NCBI GenBank assembly: GCA_964653145.1
Contig: CAZZCG010000002.1
Location: 189,424-253,423, forward strand
Reading direction: 5' to 3'
DNA: 64,000 nt
DNA from: Pseudocalidococcus sp964653145
GTDB taxonomy: Bacteria; Cyanobacteriota; Cyanobacteriia; Thermosynechococcales; Thermosynechococcaceae
Shown: piece by piece, positions 43,238-52,000 of the stretch
How positions within the stretch are numbered: the stretch's first letter is position 1
Layout: each line of letters opens with the position of its first letter
The notes under the pieces: generated by a model
What the model saw: the letters and a program-made list of their open reading frames with translations, nothing else
Database searches by the model: none
What the model was told of the DNA's origin: nothing
Program-made: the position numbers and the translations under genes

Positions 43238-45160
43238 CTAACCACCCACATGAATCCGCGGCCGTTGCGAGGGATTGGGTTCAGCTTGGCGCAGCACTTC
43301 GCGAGTCACAAACGCCGTATCTCCTTCGCCGAAGAGAATAAATCGCAGTAAAAACTTAACCGGATGCCCTTCAGCCCAACCAAAATAGACGTGGGGGAGT
43401 TTACCGGTGTTGTTGCGAATCTGGAGCAAAATCGCGGCGATGGCATTGGGGATCGCGGCGGCCTGGGTTTGCAAAATCCGTTGTTCACCCACTCTCAGCC
43501 CCCGCACCTGTATTGCTCCCGCAAAGGTTGACGCATCCGACACCTGCACCTCTAAAAACAACACAGAATCCTGGGGGGGAATGTGGTCATCTTCGCGGAC
43601 GGTAGCTTCCTTGGCCAGGTACTGCTGGGGGCTAGCACTGGGATCATAGCGATGGGCAATCAGACGAATTAGGCCTTGGTGCTCGGTCTCCTCGGCAATA
43701 AATTTCTCGGCTGTGGGATCAAAACTGACTGACTCCACCCGGAGTTCTGTGGACCGCCAGACCCGAGAAACCAGGGAAATCAGGATAATGATGGCAATGA
43801 AAAAACTAGCAATTTTAATCCCATCCGGCCGCTCGAGGATATTGACAATCGTGGTGTAGACAAATACCAAACTAATTAACCCAAATCCCCATTTCCCCAG
43901 TCCGGGCCGATGTCGAAACGCCAAGGTAACTGCAATCGCCGCTGAACTCATTAACACCAATACCCCCGTGGCATAGGCGGAACCCTGGGCATCCACATTG
44001 GCCCGGAACAGAAGCGTGATCAAAAAAGCAATGGCTGTGAACACCAGAACGAGGGGACGAATCCGCCGTGTCCAATCGGGAGCCATGCCGTAGCGGGGTA
44101 AATAGCGCGGCACCACATTCAACAGACCTGCCATGGCCGAAGCTCCCGCAAACCACAAAATTAAAATCGTACTCAGGTCATAGAGGGTACCAAAACCACT
44201 TCCTAGATATTTATGGGCTAAGTAGGCCAAGGCTCGACCATTGGCGGCTCCCCCAGGGGCAAATTCAGCCGGTGCAATCAGAATAGTCGTTACTAGACTG
44301 CTACTGAGCAACAGGACACTCATGATTGCGGCGGCCAGGCCCAGCATTTTTTGGGTATTCATAATCCGCCCCCAGGGTTGACCCTCCGTATCCGAGGCCC
44401 GACCTTTAATCAACGGCATGACCACCACCCCCGTTTCAAAACCAGATAAACCCAGGGCTAGCTTAGGGAACAAAAACCCGGCCACCAGCAGCATCAGCCA
44501 GGGATTGGGATAGGTGGCGATTAAGGCATTTTTCCAGGCCCCCAACTGTGACCAATCCAAGCTCACCTGATGGGCCGCCACAGCAATGGTGATTCCATTC
44601 AAAAGCAGAAATACCAACACCAGAGGCACGGCAATCCCCACCGCCTCCTGAAATCCCCGCAGAAAAATCCCCCCCAGCAGGGCAATCAAAACCAAGGTGA
44701 CTCCCACCTGAGCCCCGGGAAACTGGCCAAAATGGCGGACGATGGGGTTTTCCAAGACATGGGCCGTGGCATCAGCAGCAGAAATGGTGATTGTAATCAT
44801 GAAATCTGTGGCCATAAAGCCGAGCAACCCGAGGACAAAAAACTTCCCCTGCCACCAAGGCAACAAATGCTCCAACATAGCAATGGAACCCTCACCGTGG
44901 GGACTTAAACTGGCAACCCGTCGGTAGATCGGTAAGGCCCCAAACAGGGTCAAAAGGATCAAAATCAAGGTAGCCAGAGGTGCCAAAGCCCCAGCCGCCA
45001 GGGCCGCAATTCCCGGTTGATAGCCTAAGGTGGAAAAGTAATCAACCCCGGTTAAACACATAACTCGCCACCAGACCTGGGGATGATGCTGGGACTGGGG
45101 GGATTGTTCCTCCAAAAACCAACGGGAAAGAGCCTCTGGTGGAAGAAAATGCTGCGGCAT
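43238..45160 (-). CDS. APC-superfamily permease with cytosolic C-terminal domain
   Basis: 640 aa. About twelve hydrophobic segments in residues 35-475, starting with MCLTGVDYFSTLGYQPGIAA, which resembles the first broken helix of APC amino-acid/K+ transporters. Residues of about 480-640 are a soluble domain. Substrate unknown: amino acid or cation are both possible. It is divergent from urtA across a 510-bp gap. No partner protein is nearby. Confidence 0.85.
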   Translation of the reverse strand: MPQHFLPPEALSRWFLEEQSPQSQHHPQVWWRVMCLTGVDYFSTLGYQPGIAALAAGALAPLATLILILLTLFGALPIYRRVASLSPHGEGSIAMLEHLLPWWQGKFFVLGLLGFMATDFMITITISAADATAHVLENPIVRHFGQFPGAQVGVTLVLIALLGGIFLRGFQEAVGIAVPLVLVFLLLNGITIAVAAHQVSLDWSQLGAWKNALIATYPNPWLMLLVAGFLFPKLALGLSGFETGVVVMPLIKGRASDTEGQPWGRIMNTQKMLGLAAAIMSVLLLSSSLVTTILIAPAEFAPGGAANGRALAYLAHKYLGSGFGTLYDLSTILILWFAGASAMAGLLNVVPRYLPRYGMAPDWTRRIRPLVLVFTAIAFLITLLFRANVDAQGSAYATGVLVLMSSAAIAVTLAFRHRPGLGKWGFGLISLVFVYTTIVNILERPDGIKIASFFIAIIILISLVSRVWRSTELRVESVSFDPTAEKFIAEETEHQGLIRLIAHRYDPSASPQQYLAKEATVREDDHIPPQDSVLFLEVQVSDASTFAGAIQVRGLRVGEQRILQTQAAAIPNAIAAILLQIRNNTGKLPHVYFGWAEGHPVKFLLRFILFGEGDTAFVTREVLRQAEPNPSQRPRIHVGG

Positions 45161-45549
45161 AGGGTTTAGCTTTGGCCTGGAACAACTTCAAGCTGATGCT
45201 AAGCCTATTTTGGGTTAGATGATCAGGCCGAAAATCCTAAATGGAAGCAGCATCAGATACCTGCCAGAACTTAGTCCTTTCAGGCAATCATTCACAGGTT
45301 GCAGAGTTATTTTGCCCAGGAACGGAACACAAAACTGCTCAGATATTTTTCGAGAGTCCTACAGGGTATCTCACCTTTAGTTACTGCGACGAAATCTCCT
45401 GAGGCAGGAGAACTGATTAGGGTTGAGCCATTTAGAATTTCCCCTGATCCCAACCGGATCATCTCCAGATTTAAAAGTCTCTGCCCACTGGAAAGTAGTC
45501 CAGATCACATTACGGAAACCTAAAGAAATCCCCAGAACTTTGTTGTGAT

Positions 45550-45563
45550 GTATATTCCGATAC
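45550..45563 (+). promoter_or_regulatory. NtcA binding site (GTA-N8-TAC) upstream of urtA
   Basis: GTATATTCCGATAC fits the NtcA consensus exactly. It is 23 nt upstream of the -10 box at 45587-45592, the geometry of an NtcA-activated class II promoter, so the urt genes should be induced when nitrogen is limiting. Confidence 0.85.
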
Positions 45564-45586
45564 ATTTTGCTAGGGAATTCTGGCCC

Positions 45587-45592
45587 TACTAT
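45587..45592 (+). promoter_or_regulatory. -10 box of the urtA promoter
   Basis: TACTAT (consensus TAN3T) 23 nt after the NtcA site and about 78 bp upstream of the urtA ATG. The predicted transcription start is near 45599. Confidence 0.7.
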
Positions 45593-45670
45593 CACTTAGC
45601 CGTGGCAATCACGTTTCCTATCACCCATGAGAGCCGAGGCATTTAGATTCGATTTTGGGAGATTAACTGC

Positions 45671-46966
45671 ATGACCAGGGGTATTCGTCGGCGTGACTTT
45701 CTTGTGTTTAGCTCCGTAGCGGCTGGTAGCGTTCTGCTCAAGGCCTGTGGTGGTGGTGAGCCCACAACCTCAACTACGGAATCCCCTGCCGCCAGTGGTG
45801 AAACCATTAAAGTTGGAATTCTTCATTCCCTAAGCGGCACCATGGCCATCAGTGAAAAAAGCGTGGTGGACTCGACCATGATGGCGATTGATGAAATTAA
45901 CGCCGCTGGTGGGGTCTTGGGTAAACAAATCGAACCAATTTTGGAAGACGGTGCCTCTGACTGGCCCACCTTTAACGAAAAGGCCAAAAAGTTGATCCAG
46001 CAAGACCAAGTTGTCGCTGTCTTTGGTTGTTGGACCTCTGCCAGCCGGAAAGCGGTACTCCCCACCTTTGAAGCCGAGAACCACATGCTCTGGTATCCGG
46101 TGCAGTACGAAGGTCAAGAATGCTCTAAGAATATCTTCTACACTGGTGCAGCTCCTAACCAACAAATCGAACCTTCAGTCACTTGGCTCCTGGAGCAATA
46201 TCCTGGCAAGCCCTTCTTCCTTGTGGGTTCAGATTACGTCTTTCCTCGCACCGCCAATACAATCATCAAGGCCCAGTTGGCTGCATCCGGGGGCACCGTG
46301 GTTGGCGAAGACTACATCCCCTTGGGTGGCACTGAAGTTACCCCCATCATCTCCAAAATTAAAGCTGCCATGCCCGACGGCGGGATCATCTACAACAGCT
46401 TGAACGGAGACAGCAACGTGGCCTTCTTCAAACAGTTGGAAGGGGCTGGTATGGGGCCGGAGCAATACCCCTCCATGTCCGTCAGTATCGCCGAGGAGGA
46501 AGTCCAGGCCATTGGGGTCGAGTATTTGAAAGGCCACTTTGCTGCCTGGAACTACTTCCAAACCGTCGATACCCCAGAAAACACAAAATTTGTCGCTGAC
46601 TTCAAGGCTAAATACGGCGAAAACCGTGTGGTCAACGATCCCATGGAAGCAGGCTACATTGCCGTTAACATTTGGAAACAGGCCGTTGAGAAAGCCGGTG
46701 TTGCCGATGATCTGGATACAGTCCGGATGGCCGCATTGGGACAAACCTTCGCCGCTCCAGAGGGTCAGGTGACCATGGAAAACAGCCATCACCTCTCCAA
46801 ATGGGTTCGGATTGGGCAAGTTCGGGATGACGGACTCTTTGAAATTGTTTACTCCACCGATGGCCCCGTTGCCCCCTTACCCTGGAACCAGTTTGTCCCG
46901 GAAACCAAAGGCTTTGCCTGTGACTGGTCTGATCCGGCCAAAGGTGGCAAGTTCAAAACGAGCTAA
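45671..46966 (+). CDS. urtA: Urea ABC transporter substrate-binding lipoprotein UrtA
   Basis: 431 aa. The N-terminus RGIRRRDFLVFSSVAAGSVL has a twin-arginine-like pair and a lipobox ending at Cys26 (LLKAC), so it is likely exported and lipid-anchored in the periplasm. The Leu/Ile-Val-Pro-type binding fold begins IKVGILHSLSGTMAISE; FGCWTSASRKAVLP and LWYPVQYEGQECSKNI are UrtA hallmarks. It captures urea at low concentration. First gene of urtABCD behind an NtcA promoter. Confidence 0.96.
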   Translation: MTRGIRRRDFLVFSSVAAGSVLLKACGGGEPTTSTTESPAASGETIKVGILHSLSGTMAISEKSVVDSTMMAIDEINAAGGVLGKQIEPILEDGASDWPTFNEKAKKLIQQDQVVAVFGCWTSASRKAVLPTFEAENHMLWYPVQYEGQECSKNIFYTGAAPNQQIEPSVTWLLEQYPGKPFFLVGSDYVFPRTANTIIKAQLAASGGTVVGEDYIPLGGTEVTPIISKIKAAMPDGGIIYNSLNGDSNVAFFKQLEGAGMGPEQYPSMSVSIAEEEVQAIGVEYLKGHFAAWNYFQTVDTPENTKFVADFKAKYGENRVVNDPMEAGYIAVNIWKQAVEKAGVADDLDTVRMAALGQTFAAPEGQVTMENSHHLSKWVRIGQVRDDGLFEIVYSTDGPVAPLPWNQFVPETKGFACDWSDPAKGGKFKTS

Positions 46967-47023
46967 ATCCAGATTAAACAGAATCAACATCTAATCATTC
47001 TGGAGAAATCACGATGAGGCTGA

Positions 47024-47071
47024 GGGGGTCATGACGTTGAGATGAGTCTCAATGGATCCCCTTAGTTTTTT
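47024..47071 (+). terminator. Hairpin and T-run between urtA and urtB
   Basis: GGGGGTC pairs with GATCCCC (one G-T), an inner TTGAGA/TCTCAA stem has loop TGAG, and TTAGTTTTTT follows. It is probably a partial terminator or mRNA-stabilising stem, allowing more UrtA than permease to be made. Confidence 0.65.
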
Positions 47072-47128
47072 ATTAGGTATGCCCCTTCTGACCACTGTTT
47101 GAAAACCCCTAGTTCTGAGGAAGCTCTC

Positions 47129-48280
47129 TTGTCCCAACTGTTAGAAGCCATATTTGGTGGGTTAAGTATTGGATCGGTGCTGTTGTTAGCGGCGTTGGGC
47201 CTGGCGATTGTCTTTGGCCTGATGGGGGTGATTAACATGGCCCACGGGGAATTGATGATGCTAGGGGCCTACACCACCTTTGTGACCCAGAATGTCCTCA
47301 AGGAAACTCCCTTGGCTCCTATCTATATCTTTGTTGCCCTAGTTGCCGCCTTCATTGTCACGGCTTTGGTAGGGCTATTTCTTGAGCGGAGTATTGTTCG
47401 TTATCTCTACGGCCGCCCCTTGGAAACACTGTTGGCCACCTGGGGGGTGAGCTTAATTCTGCAGCAATTTGTCCGCAGTGTGAGTTGGCAATTTGTTCTC
47501 GGTCTGGTGATCTTTGCGGTGTTATTTTGGGGCGGTCAATGGCTCTTGGCCTGGAAAACAGACTTTGAGCGAATTCGGGCCTGGTTTATTGGGATTATGC
47601 TACCGATCTCAGGGATTTTGGCGATTGTCATTCCCAATGTTTTTGCTGGAGCACGGAATTCTCCTTTTGTGCAGCCGTGGTTTGGCACCCAAGGGGTTGA
47701 TGTCACAGCTCCAGCCTGGCTTCGGGGGGGAATTGTGATTGATACCTACCAACTGCCCTACACTCGGTTATTCATTATTATTTTGACCATTGTTTGCTTG
47801 GCGGGAGTCTACTGGTTTCTCAATAAAACGGCCTGGGGTCTGCGAATTCGAGCGGTCACCCAAAATCGTTCTATGAGTGCCTGTCTGGGAATTCCGACCC
47901 AAAAAGTGGATGCCTTAACCTTTGCCCTGGGATCTGGCCTGGCTGGTATTGCCGGATGTGCAGTTGCATTGCTAGGTTCAGTCAGTTCTAACACAGGCCA
48001 GGCCTACATCGTCGATACCTTCATGGTGGTGGTGGTTGGTGGCGTGGGTAAATTAGTGGGCAGCATCGTGGCAGCGGGCACGATTGGGACGCTCAGTTAT
48101 GTAATTGGTTCCAATGCCCTATCACCACTGCTGGGCTTTACCGATCAAATCAAAGCCATTCTCGAGTTTTTCGCTACAGCCAGCATGGCCAAGGTGGTGG
48201 TCTTTGCCCTGATTATCGTCTTTCTTCAGTTTCGTCCAGCGGGTCTATTCCCCCAAAAAGGTCGCACGGTGGATGCTTAG
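47129..48280 (+). CDS. urtB: Urea ABC transporter permease UrtB
   Basis: 383 aa from TTG 47129, preceded by GAGGAAG; TTG 47099 is in frame but has a poorer context. LivH-type permease with about eight helices. GLSIGSVLLLAALGLAIVFGLMGVINMAHGE is diagnostic of UrtB, and the VVVVGGVGKLVGS loop near the end is the ATPase-coupling region. It forms the membrane channel with UrtC. Confidence 0.95.
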   Translation: MSQLLEAIFGGLSIGSVLLLAALGLAIVFGLMGVINMAHGELMMLGAYTTFVTQNVLKETPLAPIYIFVALVAAFIVTALVGLFLERSIVRYLYGRPLETLLATWGVSLILQQFVRSVSWQFVLGLVIFAVLFWGGQWLLAWKTDFERIRAWFIGIMLPISGILAIVIPNVFAGARNSPFVQPWFGTQGVDVTAPAWLRGGIVIDTYQLPYTRLFIIILTIVCLAGVYWFLNKTAWGLRIRAVTQNRSMSACLGIPTQKVDALTFALGSGLAGIAGCAVALLGSVSSNTGQAYIVDTFMVVVVGGVGKLVGSIVAAGTIGTLSYVIGSNALSPLLGFTDQIKAILEFFATASMAKVVVFALIIVFLQFRPAGLFPQKGRTVDA

Positions 48281-48289
48281 GACACAACT

Positions 48290-49501
48290 ATGACTGTTAC
48301 TGCAAGCTCAAACTTTAAGCCCCCAACAGCAGCTTCACGGAAAAAGCAGCTGATTACCGAAGCGATTATTGTGGTGGTCATTGCCCTGGTACTCCTGTTT
48401 GTGATGCCCTGGATATTTCGAGCAGCGGGTCAAGGAGTCCGGGTCAATCAACTGGGGCGGTTCATGGCCCTCGCCATTGCGGCCTTGGGGATTGATCTGA
48501 TCTGGGGCTATACCGGCCTGCTCAGTTTGGGCCATGGCTTATTTTTTGCTCTCGGTGGCTATGCCCTGGCCATGTATCTACAACTGCAACCTTTACCCGG
48601 CCAGACCGAAGCCCCATTTCCAGAGTTTTTTAGTCTCTATGGTGTCAATGAGTTGCCCTGGTTTTGGGAGCCCTTTTATTCCTTTCCCTTTACCCTGATG
48701 GCCATTGTTGTGCTTCCAGGCCTGGTGGCGGCGGCCTTTGGCTATTTGATTTTCCGCAACCGAATTAAGGGGGTTTACTTTTCCATCCTGACCCAGGCCG
48801 CATTGATTGTCTTTTTCAACTTTTTCAACGGGCAACAGAAGTTAATCAACGGCACCAATGGCTTAAAGACCGACACGGCAACAATTTTTGGCACCCTGGT
48901 TAGCTCACCCCCGGTTCAAACCACATTTTATGTTCTGAGTATTTTGTTTGCCGTCCTCGGCTACGTCCTTTGTCGTTGGTTGACCAGTGGGCGAATGGGG
49001 CGGATGTTGGTGGCGATTCGGGATGATGAAACTCGGGTGCGTTTTTCGGGTTACAACCCCACGGGCTACAAGGTTTTCGTCTTTGCCATTTCCGGGATTT
49101 TAGCTGGGATAGCTGGAGCTTTATTTACAGTCCAGTCCGGGATCATTACCCCCAGTTCCTCCATGAGTGTCGCCTTTTCCATCGAGATGGTGATCTGGGT
49201 AGCAGTTGGCGGTCGGGGGACTCTAGCGGGGGCAGTGCTGGGAACGTTGATCGTTAACTTTGCCAAAACCCTATTGAGTGAGCAGTTTCCGGCGTTTTGG
49301 TTATTCTTCCAGGGAGCCCTATTCCTAGTGGTTGTGACGGTCTTACCAATGGGAATTTTAGGCTGGCTACGCACCACGGGCTGGCAACTGATTCGCGGAC
49401 GGTGGGGGCCACAACCGATTGAAACCTATCCTAGTCTTGAACTAGATCCAGAGGTGGAGTATGAGCGGGAAACTCTTGAACATCAGCAATCTGACCGTTA
49501 G
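48290..49501 (+). CDS. urtC: Urea ABC transporter permease UrtC
   Basis: 403 aa, LivM-type permease with about ten hydrophobic segments. ALGIDLIWGYTGLLSLGHGLFFALGGYALAMYL and the WVAVGGRGTLAGAVLG coupling motif are typical. It starts 9 bp after urtB, and its final 41 bp overlap urtD in another frame, indicating translational coupling. Confidence 0.95.
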   Translation: MTVTASSNFKPPTAASRKKQLITEAIIVVVIALVLLFVMPWIFRAAGQGVRVNQLGRFMALAIAALGIDLIWGYTGLLSLGHGLFFALGGYALAMYLQLQPLPGQTEAPFPEFFSLYGVNELPWFWEPFYSFPFTLMAIVVLPGLVAAAFGYLIFRNRIKGVYFSILTQAALIVFFNFFNGQQKLINGTNGLKTDTATIFGTLVSSPPVQTTFYVLSILFAVLGYVLCRWLTSGRMGRMLVAIRDDETRVRFSGYNPTGYKVFVFAISGILAGIAGALFTVQSGIITPSSSMSVAFSIEMVIWVAVGGRGTLAGAVLGTLIVNFAKTLLSEQFPAFWLFFQGALFLVVVTVLPMGILGWLRTTGWQLIRGRWGPQPIETYPSLELDPEVEYERETLEHQQSDR

Positions 49502-50213
49502 TTTCGATGGCTTTAAGGCCATTAATAACCTCAACTTCTCCATGGAAGAGGGGGAGCTGCGGGTTGTCATTGGCCCCAACGGTGCGGGTAAAACCACATT
49601 CATGGACTGCATTACGGGCAAAACCAAACCCACAGAAGGCATAGTCACTTTTAAGGGAAAAGATCTGCGCCCCTATGCTGAGCACGATATAGCCCGGATG
49701 GGAATTGGTCGTAAATTCCAAACTCCGCGGGTCTTCTTGAAACTCACCCCTCGGGAAAATTTGGAACTCTCCTGCACCAAACAAAAAAATGTCCTGGGTT
49801 CGCTGTTTGGTCATACCTCCCAACCGGAACGGCGCAATGTTAGTGGCTTACTGGAAACCATTGGCCTGGATCACAAAGCTGATATGCCCGCCGAACTACT
49901 CTCCCACGGGGAAAAACAACGACTGGAAATTGGGATGTTGGTGGCCCAGTCCCCCGATCTTCTCCTTGTGGACGAACCAGTGGCGGGCTTAACTGATGAA
50001 GAAACGGAAAAAGTTGGAGATTTACTCTTAGCTTTGGCAGAAAGTCACTCGATCATAGTGATTGAGCATGACATGGAGTTTGTCCGCCAAATTGCCAAAC
50101 AGGTCACAGTCCTACACCAAGGCTCGGTGTTGTGTGAAGGGAATATGGATGAGGTTCAGAGTGATCCACGGGTAATTGAAGTCTATCTCGGCAAGCAGGA
50201 GGATGAAGATTAG
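49461..50213 (+). CDS. urtD: Urea ABC transporter ATP-binding protein UrtD
   Basis: 250 aa. Walker A GPNGAGKTTF, the signature LSHGEKQRLEIG (the LSHGxKQ variant common in UrtD), Walker B LLLVDEPVAGL and switch His IEHDMEF. It drives urea import with UrtE. In most cyanobacteria urtE follows directly, but here the next gene is on the opposite strand, so urtE must lie elsewhere or be missing. Confidence 0.95.
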   Translation: MSGKLLNISNLTVSFDGFKAINNLNFSMEEGELRVVIGPNGAGKTTFMDCITGKTKPTEGIVTFKGKDLRPYAEHDIARMGIGRKFQTPRVFLKLTPRENLELSCTKQKNVLGSLFGHTSQPERRNVSGLLETIGLDHKADMPAELLSHGEKQRLEIGMLVAQSPDLLLVDEPVAGLTDEETEKVGDLLLALAESHSIIVIEHDMEFVRQIAKQVTVLHQGSVLCEGNMDEVQSDPRVIEVYLGKQEDED

Positions 50214-50290
50214 GGTCTAGATGGGTGGGAAATAATCCAGTTCGACCCCAGGCCAACTCGGGTTGGGCACAGGATTTAGGATGCAGTTTT

Positions 50291-50701
50291 TTATCGCAAA
50301 CCACAGACTGACATTTTATTGTGAACAACTGTTTTCCACTGACCATTCCAGGTTCCTCGAGCAGCATAGGCAGCCACAGGGCATTTAACACGGGCATCCT
50401 CATTGTTCCAAATTGGCCCTGCAAAAACATCTCCAGGTATTTTTATGGTGGGAAGTACCCGTAAATTAGTCCCACAAACAGACATTCTTCCAGGAATTGT
50501 TGTTTTCCATTGCCCATTCCATGGGGTTTGATACACATGGGCAGCCACCGGACATTTCAACTTAGCATCCTCGTTGTTCCAGATGGGCCCAGCCGGAATA
50601 TCCAAAGCTAAAGCCGGCCCAGCAATAAATCCCAGGCCAATTGGAATTAGACCCCAAGCTGTGGCCGAAAGCAGAGTGGAACCAAAGTTTGATCGGAGCA
50701 T
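50291..50701 (-). CDS. Secreted MVL-type mannan-binding lectin (two repeats)
   Basis: 136 aa. N-terminal signal peptide (about 1-32, ending ALALD). The mature part is two tandem repeats of about 48 residues, each with AGPIWNNEDA..KCPVAA, then WNGQWKT and MSVCG. This is the pattern of MVL, the mannan-binding lectin of Microcystis viridis (IPAGPLWSN, TGQW, MSV). Unlike MVL as I recall it, each repeat here carries two cysteines, which could form disulfides outside the cytoplasm. Likely binds Man/GlcNAc oligosaccharides; biological target unknown. Convergent with urtD. Confidence 0.85.
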   Translation of the reverse strand: MLRSNFGSTLLSATAWGLIPIGLGFIAGPALALDIPAGPIWNNEDAKLKCPVAAHVYQTPWNGQWKTTIPGRMSVCGTNLRVLPTIKIPGDVFAGPIWNNEDARVKCPVAAYAARGTWNGQWKTVVHNKMSVCGLR

Positions 50702-50792
50702 GGGAAAAACGTACTGAGGTGGATTGGGTTATGGGGATCTTATTAGGAGTTATTCTATAGGGGCTTAATCATGAAGGATTGTAAACAAATCT

Positions 50793-51494
50793 ATGCTGGT
50801 TACTCCCTATCTCTGTGAGCAGCCCCAGGCCCTGATTTTTGACATGGATGGGGTGATTTGTGACACGATGGCATACCACCTCCAGGCCTGGGATACCTAC
50901 ATTGACCGCACCCCAGCATTACAGGGGGTTGATCGAAGCAAACTGAAAACCATGGGGGGGAAACGCAACTCAGAATTATTGCCGGAGTTGTTGGGGCGGT
51001 CGGTGACTGAGACCGAGGTACTGGCATTGGGTCAGAGTAAAGATGCCATTTTTCGGGAGTTAATTGCGCCGGAGTTGACGGGATTAGCGGGAATTTTAGA
51101 GTTTTTGCAGCAAGCCACCGCCACGGGGTTAAAACTGGGCCTGGGAACCTCCGCGAGTCAAGAAAATGTGGACTTGATTATGTCTTGGAATGATATTGGT
51201 GACTATTTCCCTGTGCGGGTGACAGAGGTGGATGTGCAGCGGGGAAAGCCAGACCCTCAGTGTTATCTGTTAGTGGCCGAGCGATTGGGGGTAAACCCAG
51301 AAAATTGCCTGGTTTTTGAGGATGCCGTGGCGGGGGTAGAGGCGGCCTGGCGGGCAGGGATGGCCTGTTGGGGGGTACTGACGCTCCACACCCAAGGGGA
51401 ACTCCAGGCCAAGGGTGCCAGTGTCTGTATCGAAGATTTTCAGGATCATCGCCTCCAGAATTTGTTACCGTTGGCCCAGGCTTGTATTGGTTAA
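50793..51494 (+). CDS. HAD-superfamily hydrolase, beta-phosphoglucomutase-like
   Basis: 233 aa. The nucleophile motif is IFDMDGVICDT, with cap domain, GLGTSASQ as motif II, GKPDP with motif III Lys, and VFEDAVAGVEAA as motif IV. The Pgmb/YniC-type subfamily acts on small phosphosugars; substrate not predictable. 15 bp before the DUF2752 gene. Confidence 0.88.
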   Translation: MLVTPYLCEQPQALIFDMDGVICDTMAYHLQAWDTYIDRTPALQGVDRSKLKTMGGKRNSELLPELLGRSVTETEVLALGQSKDAIFRELIAPELTGLAGILEFLQQATATGLKLGLGTSASQENVDLIMSWNDIGDYFPVRVTEVDVQRGKPDPQCYLLVAERLGVNPENCLVFEDAVAGVEAAWRAGMACWGVLTLHTQGELQAKGASVCIEDFQDHRLQNLLPLAQACIG

Positions 51495-51509
51495 GGCCCA
51501 TTTCCTCAG

Positions 51510-51980
51510 ATGTTTGATTTTGCCACGGCTGTTTTAACCCCTTCTGAACGCCGCACCCGCTGGGGATTTTTAGGGTTAGCCTCCTTTCCGCTGATGGGAG
51601 CAGTCATTTTTAACGTCGGGTGGCGCCCAGCAATGAGTATTTGCCCGATGTTGAATTGGACGGGAATTCCTTGCCCAAGCTGTGGCTTAACTCGCTCATT
51701 CATGGCCCTAGTTCGCGGTGACTTTCACCAGGCCCTGAGTTTTCATGCCTTTGGCCCCCTGTTTTTTCTTACCTTTTTGGGCATTGCCGTTTGTATGGGC
51801 CTGGAGCTGAGTCAAAATCGCCGCCTGAAGCAAACCCCCTTTCGCCGCTTCACCTATTTAGAAACCTGGAAATATATTTTTGCGGTTTATTTGCTCTATT
51901 ACGGGTTGCGGATCGCCAGTCTGATTTTATCTGGAGATTTTTACCTGCATCCAATGCAACTGATCACCCAATACTTTTAA
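51510..51980 (+). CDS. DUF2752 membrane protein
   Basis: 156 aa with three hydrophobic segments. The signature ICPMLNWTGIPCPSCGLTRSFMALVRGD (CPxCGxTRS) defines DUF2752. The cysteines could bind metal. Unknown function; ends 20 bp before the convergent FGGY kinase. Confidence 0.82.
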   Translation: MFDFATAVLTPSERRTRWGFLGLASFPLMGAVIFNVGWRPAMSICPMLNWTGIPCPSCGLTRSFMALVRGDFHQALSFHAFGPLFFLTFLGIAVCMGLELSQNRRLKQTPFRRFTYLETWKYIFAVYLLYYGLRIASLILSGDFYLHPMQLITQYF

Positions 51981-52000
51981 CTCTCAAATTCTTATTTGGA

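Larger units (their letters stand above)
45161..45670. other. 510-bp divergent region between the APC permease and urtA
   Basis: Contains the NtcA promoter of urtA near 45550-45592 and, further left, a strong hairpin TCTCCTG-AGG-CAGGAGA (45395-45411). The left 350 bp would be the leader of the permease on the minus strand. I looked for a known riboswitch and could not assign one. No gene seen. Confidence 0.5.

Noticed and set aside
45300..45540. c-di-AMP (ydaO) riboswitch upstream of the APC permease
   Set aside because: Some short strings on the minus strand recall the family, but the conserved core elements do not align. Only a covariance-model search could revive it.
46229..46819. A 196-codon minus-strand open frame
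   Set aside because: It is antisense to urtA, which is certain; codon bias of urtA explains the open frame.
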